NCBI GenBank assembly: GCA_944322855.1
Contig: CALUQG010000001.1
Coordinates: 1 to 64,000 of the forward strand
Direction: 5' to 3'
DNA length: 64,000 nucleotides
Origin: Candidatus Gastranaerophilales bacterium
GTDB taxonomy: Bacteria > Cyanobacteriota > Vampirovibrionia > Gastranaerophilales > Gastranaerophilaceae
Part shown: piece by piece, positions 58,343 to 64,000 of the stretch
Numbering within the stretch: position 1 is the first letter of the stretch
Layout of the letters: the number at the start of each line of letters is the position of its first letter
Notes under the pieces: generated by a model
Database searches by the model: none
The model's input: the letters and a program-made list of their open reading frames with translations, nothing else
Told to the model about the DNA's origin: nothing
Program-made: the position numbers and the translations under genes

Positions 58343-61300
58343 ATGCGTTGCCTCAAATGTAAAAAAGAAATAGCTGATGATATCTTAAGATGCAGCTATT
58401 GCAATACCAAAGTGAGAACAGTCTGTCCTGTTTGCGGCACCAAAAATCCGATTACTGCAGAATACTGTGAAGGGTGCGGCTTGCAGCTGCTAAAATACTG
58501 TCCTCAGTGCGGCTGCGTAAATTTGCCTAATGCGATAAAATGCAGAAAATGTTCAAATGCCTTTGAGCCTGATGATTCAACTATTTCAATCTCTGATTTA
58601 CAGGAGGCATTTGGGCTTGTAAATCCTGAAAATGACATTTCTAAAACACCGGTTTCTGATAATCATAAAAAAGAAACTGTTGATGAATACAGCCAAAAAT
58701 CAGATGAAAATATAAGTGTAGAGGAAAATACTTCTAAAATTAACTTGCTTGAAACAGATGAAACACCAATTGAGCTTGATAAAATATCTGAATTTAATGC
58801 CGAAGTTGATATGGAACCGGTTGAACCTATTGAACCTCTTGAATTTGGTGAGATAGATGAATTTAAGGTAGAAGAGTTAGAAGATACACAGCTTGCTGAT
58901 ATAGAAGAAAACAAAAATATTGATGAAACTGAAATTAAAGTTTCAAAAAATTCTGATGCTATTGAAGAAAACACACTTCCTAAGGAAGATGAACTCGACG
59001 AAAAAACAATAACAACATTACTGGATTTGTCAGATACAGAAAATAATTTGATGCAAAATGAGATGAAAGAACAAGATGTTGTACGGGATGATAGTACTAA
59101 TAATCATAAGACACAAGAAGAAAAACAGCCTGAAATAGAACAAAAAACTGATGCTTCAAAAAACGTATCTGTAGAGGTTGAGAAATCCGATAAAGAACAA
59201 AATCCTCAAAAAATTCAAAAAGAAAATATAGCTGAACCTGAAGATACTTCGAAAAAAGAAAAAACTGTGTCTGCAGCAGAAAAGCAAAGCGATGCCGGAG
59301 ATATTTCACTTCAGGCATATGACCAGATGAAATGTAAAAATCTTGTGGTTAATTCCATTCGCAGACCGGATAAACTGATTATAGGTTTGAGTGCACCGGA
59401 AGGAAGCGGAAAATCCACTGTTCTCAAGTATCTTTTCGGAGATTTAATGCATGAGAATTATGCATGGCTGTGGGGAGAATGTTCTGCAAATTCTCAAATC
59501 AGCCCGTTTGGCATTTTTCAAGAAATGGTATTGACATTTTTTAATATGCCGAATTTTTCAAATATGTCTCAAGATTTTTTTAAGCAGGCAAAAACAATGC
59601 TTTCTCAAACATTTCCTGCCTTTTCTCAAGAAGAAATATTCAACCTGTTCAATTTCCTTTATCCAAGCCTAACAGCAAATTTTGAAGAAATTCTTGTCAA
59701 TAAAGATACAACATTTGCTCTTCTGGAAAAACTTATTATAGAAATATCCAAAAAAGCAAAACTGATAATAGTTATCGATGATTTTGACATGATAGACGGT
59801 GCTTCATATGAATTTTTATCAAAATTTGTTGATAAGGGATATCTCAGTGAAAGTATAAAACTAATAATTACATATAAAGACAACCGTATTACTCAAGGGT
59901 ATTTTTATTCCGAAACTATTGCACAAAACCAGTATGAAGACATAAGACTTGCCAAGCTCACAAAAACAGATGCTGACAATCTTGTGAAAATGTTTTTTAA
60001 CGGTACAAACCCGTTGCCGCAAGAACTGTTTGACAGGATTTATGAATATTCCGGTGGAAACAGCGCTTATATAGAACAGGTTCTTGTTTTATTAAACGAG
60101 TACAATGCTTTTGTTCAGGATGGAAACAAACTGACTTACAAACAAACACAATTTGAAGAAAAATTACCGTCAAACATATATGAAATTTTGACTTTCAGAT
60201 TGAATTATCTGGAAGAAAAACAGCCCATGGCCTTCCGTACATTGTGTACAGCTGCCATTATGGGTAACAAGTTTAATATAAGACTTCTTGAAATAATCAT
60301 GAAGCTTTCTGCAGAAGAATTTCAGAATATTATTCAGCTTTTAACTGTATCAGCTTATGTTGCTCAATTTAATCCAAATATATTTGAATTTAAAAATACA
60401 ATTTTGTGGAAATTTATATATGAAAGAGCAAAACAAAACAAGGCCTTCACTTTGTGGAATGAAAAGATTTTTGACATAATAAATTCCTTTAACCTATCAA
60501 GCAATGCATTGAAAGCACTTGTAGCTCAAAATCTCAATCAAAAACTTCTCGCATTGAATATATGGACTGAAAATATCAAACTCTGTGCTTATCTTGGTGA
60601 TGAACATTTATGGGCACTGTCACAAAAACAGTGTTTAAAAATTGCACAGGAAATTGATACAGATAATAATGAAATTATCATAAATAATATTCAAGAAAGA
60701 CTGGGAAAACTTTTGTATAAATCAAAACCGTCCGAGGCTATTCCGTTTCTTTCAAATGCAATAAGCAATGCAATAAAAATTGATAACAGACCAAAAATCA
60801 TAGAGCTTTCCGGATATTTGTCAAAAAGTTGTTCTCTAACAGGCAATTACTACGGGGTGATAGAGGCTGTTGATACAATCTTGAAATACATGGAAACACC
60901 GTTTAACAAACTTGAGACGGCTCTTGTTAAATATAAAAAATTAAAAGCAATGTTTTGTATAGGAAATGCTGAGGAAATATTTAACCTTGCTTCAAATGAA
61001 ATTATACCGGTTGTAGAGCAGGCCTTGTCCGGGGTTATATCTAACAATGACATATCAATGAATGTTATTTATGAAACCTGGCTTGAATGTAATTTGACTG
61101 TCGCAATGTCATTGATATCTCAGGGAAGCAAAAAGGCTTTTGACATACTTTCTGTTATAGATGAGATTGTTGCCAAAAATAATGTAGACAACAAAAATTA
61201 TCTCCAGAGAGTAAAACTTGCAAAAGCTCTTGCATTTTGCATTCAGGGAAATATCAAAAAATCGGAAGATATCCTTGTGGAATTCACACAGGAAACTTCA

Positions 61301-62026
61301 AAAGAAATTGTTGCACCTGAAATTATTTCGATGTGGAATTTTATAAATATTTTAAACAAACTCTACAAGCGTGACTGGCAGAATATAAAAGAAGATATGT
61401 ACTCTGTAGTTACATTTGCCAACAATTACAATGATGTACTTGTAAAAAATCTTTTGAAAGTATTTCTGGGTAAAATACTTCAAGAAGAAGGAAATCTTGC
61501 AAAAGCTCTGGATATCTTCAATGAACAGGTTACGATATTTGCAAGAGAAAAAATCGCAATAGGAGCACTATTGTGCTGGTATTACATTGCAAAACTTACA
61601 TTAATCACGGAAGGTACCGACAAATCTCTTGAAATAACTCAAAAAGCCCTCGATGTCGCAAAAAATCCAAAGATTTCGAACTACTATTTTATGGTGCTGT
61701 ACAAGAAACTGCTTGCTGAAATTTATTTGATAAAAGGCGATACAGAAGCTTCAAAAATGTACATAGAAAAAGCTCTTATGATTGTAAAACAGTATGATAT
61801 GAAACTGCTGAAAATATCGCTTTACCAGCTTTATGCAAAATATCTGGAAGAAATGGCAAAGAAAAAGCCTCAAAATCAGGCAACTTTTGCACAAAATGCT
61901 ATTACCACATACAAAAAAGCATTCGCTCTAATTGCAGACCTTGGCACACCGCTGATTGAAGAAGATATAAAAAAAGATTTCACTTCTTTCAAAACTTATT
62001 GCCAGTTGAATAACATAAAAGTTTAA
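58343..62026 (+). CDS. Zinc-ribbon / STAND-like ATPase / TPR giant protein
   Basis: 1227 residues. Three successive zinc ribbons at the N terminus (Cys 3/6/17/20, 28/31/42/45, 53/56/67/70), then ~260 acidic, probably disordered residues, then an AAA_16/STAND-type NTPase: Walker A GLSAPEGSGKSTVL (about 350) and Walker B AKLIIVIDDFDMIDG (about 472). The C-terminal ~550 residues are helical repeats of TPR kind (KALDIFNEQVTIFAREK, ASKMYIEKALMIVKQYDMK). This is the scaffold of signal-transducing ATPases that oligomerise on ligand, like MalT or cyclase-linked AAA_16 proteins, but there is no C-terminal effector domain. No ribosome site seen. Intact, no frameshift. Confidence 0.85.
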   Translation: MRCLKCKKEIADDILRCSYCNTKVRTVCPVCGTKNPITAEYCEGCGLQLLKYCPQCGCVNLPNAIKCRKCSNAFEPDDSTISISDLQEAFGLVNPENDISKTPVSDNHKKETVDEYSQKSDENISVEENTSKINLLETDETPIELDKISEFNAEVDMEPVEPIEPLEFGEIDEFKVEELEDTQLADIEENKNIDETEIKVSKNSDAIEENTLPKEDELDEKTITTLLDLSDTENNLMQNEMKEQDVVRDDSTNNHKTQEEKQPEIEQKTDASKNVSVEVEKSDKEQNPQKIQKENIAEPEDTSKKEKTVSAAEKQSDAGDISLQAYDQMKCKNLVVNSIRRPDKLIIGLSAPEGSGKSTVLKYLFGDLMHENYAWLWGECSANSQISPFGIFQEMVLTFFNMPNFSNMSQDFFKQAKTMLSQTFPAFSQEEIFNLFNFLYPSLTANFEEILVNKDTTFALLEKLIIEISKKAKLIIVIDDFDMIDGASYEFLSKFVDKGYLSESIKLIITYKDNRITQGYFYSETIAQNQYEDIRLAKLTKTDADNLVKMFFNGTNPLPQELFDRIYEYSGGNSAYIEQVLVLLNEYNAFVQDGNKLTYKQTQFEEKLPSNIYEILTFRLNYLEEKQPMAFRTLCTAAIMGNKFNIRLLEIIMKLSAEEFQNIIQLLTVSAYVAQFNPNIFEFKNTILWKFIYERAKQNKAFTLWNEKIFDIINSFNLSSNALKALVAQNLNQKLLALNIWTENIKLCAYLGDEHLWALSQKQCLKIAQEIDTDNNEIIINNIQERLGKLLYKSKPSEAIPFLSNAISNAIKIDNRPKIIELSGYLSKSCSLTGNYYGVIEAVDTILKYMETPFNKLETALVKYKKLKAMFCIGNAEEIFNLASNEIIPVVEQALSGVISNNDISMNVIYETWLECNLTVAMSLISQGSKKAFDILSVIDEIVAKNNVDNKNYLQRVKLAKALAFCIQGNIKKSEDILVEFTQETSKEIVAPEIISMWNFINILNKLYKRDWQNIKEDMYSVVTFANNYNDVLVKNLLKVFLGKILQEEGNLAKALDIFNEQVTIFAREKIAIGALLCWYYIAKLTLITEGTDKSLEITQKALDVAKNPKISNYYFMVLYKKLLAEIYLIKGDTEASKMYIEKALMIVKQYDMKLLKISLYQLYAKYLEEMAKKKPQNQATFAQNAITTYKKAFALIADLGTPLIEEDIKKDFTSFKTYCQLNNIKV

Positions 62027-62676
62027 GACTGCTCTATATTTGCATTTGCATCAAAATAAAATTCAATAGGATCCTCTCTGTCAAAATAAACAGGAAGTGT
62101 GGGTGGTATTTCTTCCTTGCTATTTGTGTAATTTGCTCCAATACAAAATATTTTTTCGCCTGTCAGAGGATTTATTGCGCAGACCTTTACGTAATTAACA
62201 TTATTAATAGTTTTTATACTCTCTACATTAGCATTCACCTGTATACCTGTTGTTTTGAGCTTTTCTATACGTCTTTTGGAAAAAAGATAATAGAAAACAA
62301 GACTGAATAAAGCACTGAAACCGACCAAAAAGGTAATGACCGGTATATCAAAATCAGCAATATTTTTTATAAAATGTCCGGTAAAATCAACTAAATCATC
62401 AAAAAGAATTGACAGCAAAAGAGCAATACAAAAGCTTATGAAAAGATAATTGTTTTGAACAGTTCTATACAAAAGCGGCTTCCATTCAACGGGTGCTTTT
62501 TCATAATCAAGTTTTTTGTCAATAATTTTGGCAAGCGGCATGATAAAATACATAATCAGCCAGATAAAAACCGTTTCGAGCCCGAGGATATAGTTGCCTG
62601 TACGAAAAGCATTTCCTATTGCAAAAAAAGCCAGTCCGAAAGTCAATACTATACACAAAAGATTTTTGTCTGACAT
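62023..62676 (-). CDS. Membrane protein with C-terminal beta domain
   Basis: 217 residues. Four hydrophobic helices (LLCIVLTFGLAFFAIGNAF; LGLETVFIWLIMYFIMPL; LFISFCIALLLSILF; VITFLVGFSALFSLVFYYLF) and a C-terminal domain (GIQVNANVESIKTINNVNYV, PPTLPVYFDREDPIEFYF) resembling DUF3592-type modules. Its stop overlaps that of the giant ATPase by 4 bases on the other strand. Function unknown. Confidence 0.75.
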   Translation of the reverse strand: MSDKNLLCIVLTFGLAFFAIGNAFRTGNYILGLETVFIWLIMYFIMPLAKIIDKKLDYEKAPVEWKPLLYRTVQNNYLFISFCIALLLSILFDDLVDFTGHFIKNIADFDIPVITFLVGFSALFSLVFYYLFSKRRIEKLKTTGIQVNANVESIKTINNVNYVKVCAINPLTGEKIFCIGANYTNSKEEIPPTLPVYFDREDPIEFYFDANANIEQS

Positions 62677-62692
62677 AAGTTTATTCCTGTTT

Positions 62693-62968
62693 TTAATTTA
62701 AAGCTTTTATTTCTTTATTATTATATGCCATCAAACAAGTTGCAAGCTGGTCAGGACAGCTTGTATTTTTATCACCGCAGCGAATGCCTTTGAGCTTTGA
62801 GATTACATCTTCAATTCTCATACCTTTTATTAAACTTTTAATTCCCTGCAGATTGCCGTTGCAGCCTCCTAAAAATTCAGCATCTTTTATTATGCCGTCT
62901 TCTATTTTCAATTGCATAATCCTGCAGCATACTCCTGTTGTTTGATATTGAATTATTTCTTCTGTCAT
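62693..62968 (-). CDS. TSCPD-domain protein
   Basis: 91 residues, the stand-alone form of the TSCPD domain. Conserved cysteines in GVCCRIMQLKIED, FLGGCNGNLQGI, IRCGDKNTSCPDQLATCL. Related to the C-terminal domain of vitamin B12-dependent ribonucleotide reductases; the stand-alone role is unknown. 16 bases upstream of the membrane protein gene, so may be co-transcribed. Confidence 0.9.
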   Translation of the reverse strand: MTEEIIQYQTTGVCCRIMQLKIEDGIIKDAEFLGGCNGNLQGIKSLIKGMRIEDVISKLKGIRCGDKNTSCPDQLATCLMAYNNKEIKALN

Positions 62969-63050
62969 TTTTTTCTCCGGTTTTAACGATACAACAAATT
63001 TTATTAAAATATTATTTTTAATTTCAGATTTTTTCCAATCCCTGTCCGGT

Positions 63051-63824
63051 CTAGTCCAGTCTTTCTATTATATTTTTAATCTTTTCTTTTTCTTCCTGCG
63101 GTATATCAAATTTTAAATAGTCATTGTAGTATTCTTTTGCGTCTTCTTTACTGCCGCGTGCAAGAAACAGCATACCGAGTCTTTTATACCCGAGAGGGAA
63201 TTTGTCGTTGACAGCAATACTTTTCAAAAGGTTTGAAATTGCTTTGTCTATTTCGTCATTGGCTTCATAAGCAAGCGCTGTCTGGTAATATATCAGTTCA
63301 TTGTCTTCTATGTATTTCAAAACTTCTTCAAAATTGGCAATTGCGCTGTTGTAATCGCCAAGTTCAAAGTATACCATGCCGAGATCCCAGTTTGCATCGT
63401 AATTTTTGGGCGCCAGTTCAAGAACGGAATCCAGAGCATCAATTGCGTCATCATATCTTTTATCTTCAATATAAATTCTTCCGAGATAATGTCTTAATGC
63501 TGCATTGTCAGGAATAAGAGCGATGCCTCCTTGAAGCAGATCAATTGCATCCCAGAGACGATTTTCTTTGTAATAAATATCTGCTATATTTATATATGTT
63601 TCAGCGAGTTTGTCATCAAGAAAAAGGGCTTTTTTATAATACTCTTCAGCTTTTTCATTCTGCCCTTCATGCGCATAGCAAAGACCTATGTTGTTATATA
63701 AATGGGGATTTTTGCTGTCAGTTTCCAAAAGCTGTTTGAAAACTTCTGCAGCTTTTTCAAAATCTCTAAGTTTGAACAAGTCCATTGCGTATTTCAGCTG
63801 ATTATTATATTCCTTTTCGTCCAT
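63051..63824 (-). CDS. TPR-repeat protein
   Basis: 257 residues made of about six tandem tetratricopeptide repeats: KAAEVFKQLLETDSKNPHLY, KAEEYYKKALFLDDKLAETY, DAIDLLQGGIALIPDNAALR, DAIDALDSVLELAPKNYDAN, SAIANFEEVLKYIEDNELIY. No signal peptide, so a cytoplasmic scaffold. Partner unknown. Confidence 0.9.
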   Translation of the reverse strand: MDEKEYNNQLKYAMDLFKLRDFEKAAEVFKQLLETDSKNPHLYNNIGLCYAHEGQNEKAEEYYKKALFLDDKLAETYINIADIYYKENRLWDAIDLLQGGIALIPDNAALRHYLGRIYIEDKRYDDAIDALDSVLELAPKNYDANWDLGMVYFELGDYNSAIANFEEVLKYIEDNELIYYQTALAYEANDEIDKAISNLLKSIAVNDKFPLGYKRLGMLFLARGSKEDAKEYYNDYLKFDIPQEEKEKIKNIIERLD

Positions 63825-63874
63825 ATTTGCCTCTGCTTGCTATTTTTAGACAATTATAAACCAAATAAATTGAT

Positions 63875-64000
63875 TTATAAAATATGAATTTCGCCCTGTC
63901 TTAGAACCTTTATATCGTCATTAAGCGCCAGAGCAACCGTTGAAGCGTGTCCTTCGCAGATATGTCCGTAATCTTCAAAAACATATTCTACATTTTTTCC
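63875..64000 (-). CDS. C-terminal end of a gene cut by the window
   Basis: 42 codons open to the window edge, ending ICEGHASTVALALNDDIKVL then RQGEIHIL and TAA. No family recognised from so short a tail. It precedes the TPR gene on the same strand by about 50 bases. Confidence 0.6.
   Translation of the reverse strand, partial: GKNVEYVFEDYGHICEGHASTVALALNDDIKVLRQGEIHIL

Noticed and set aside
1-64000. CRISPR arrays, insertion sequences, prophage
   Set aside because: No regularly spaced repeats, transposase or phage structural genes were found on reading both strands.

Overview
The window is AT-rich, compact, bacterial chromosomal DNA with no phage, insertion-sequence or CRISPR content that I can see. 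The gene set combines a flagellum (flagellin, FlhA), a type IV pilus system (PilT, prepilins), a trimeric NuoE/NuoF-like [FeFe] hydrogenase, Kdo synthesis (KdsA, so an LPS-type outer membrane), an SLH-domain surface protein and many orphan proteins with a short N-terminal F-K-G motif. Taken together this most resembles a fermentative, gut-type Gastranaerophilales (Melainabacteria/Vampirovibrionia, the non-photosynthetic sister of Cyanobacteria). That placement is inference from gene content, not from a marker search.

Layout. 1-300: a tRNA-Lys gene preceded by a 106-bp tandem duplication that carries a copy of the tRNA 5' end. 450-5,500: a divergent cupin/HxlR pair, a DUF1848 protein, and a leftward operon ppiC-pepP-orphan-TrmH-type methyltransferase. 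5,600-7,800: a glycine-rich membrane protein, a ribbon-helix-helix/NifX-like fusion and a type IV prepilin. 8,000-12,200: hydCBA, an electron-bifurcating-type [FeFe] hydrogenase. 12,900-17,300: two long paralogous membrane proteins of unknown function (FKG family) plus a linked acidic protein. 17,300-20,800: wecB, then rsmE-cca, with a tiny Cys-rich ORF in between. 21,000-25,500: flagellin with unusual cysteines, three small orphans and a very Cys-rich SLH protein. 25,600-30,900: comM, lexA, a large glycine-rich prepilin-like protein, and umuC behind a perfect palindromic SOS-type promoter and a structured leader. 30,900-40,300: pilT, kdsA, surE, pyrG, gatC, an exported trehalose-synthase-like GH13, an Na+/H+ antiporter family protein and an FxG-motif orphan. 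40,400-47,500: a glycosyltransferase, an XRE regulator, a ROK glucokinase, DedA, an esterase and orphans. 47,700-54,300: flhA-PilZ-small membrane protein-histidine kinase-HD-GYP regulator, then a second response regulator. 54,300-64,000: Ctp protease, rmuC, tcdA, a 1227-residue zinc-ribbon/STAND-like ATPase/TPR protein, a TSCPD protein and a TPR protein.

How the genes work together. HydABC would reoxidise NADH and ferredoxin by making H2 during fermentation. FlhA, PilZ and HD-GYP next to a kinase look like a c-di-GMP circuit controlling swimming. LexA and UmuC form an SOS pair that share one operator type. Prepilins, PilT, the glycine-rich proteins, the Cys-rich SLH protein and the exported GH13 enzyme belong to an elaborate cell surface. 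The least explained parts, and the best candidates for new biology, are the FKG paralogue pair, the glycine-rich secreted family, the Cys-rich surface proteins, the umuC leader RNA and the zinc-ribbon ATPase with its paired palindromic operators.
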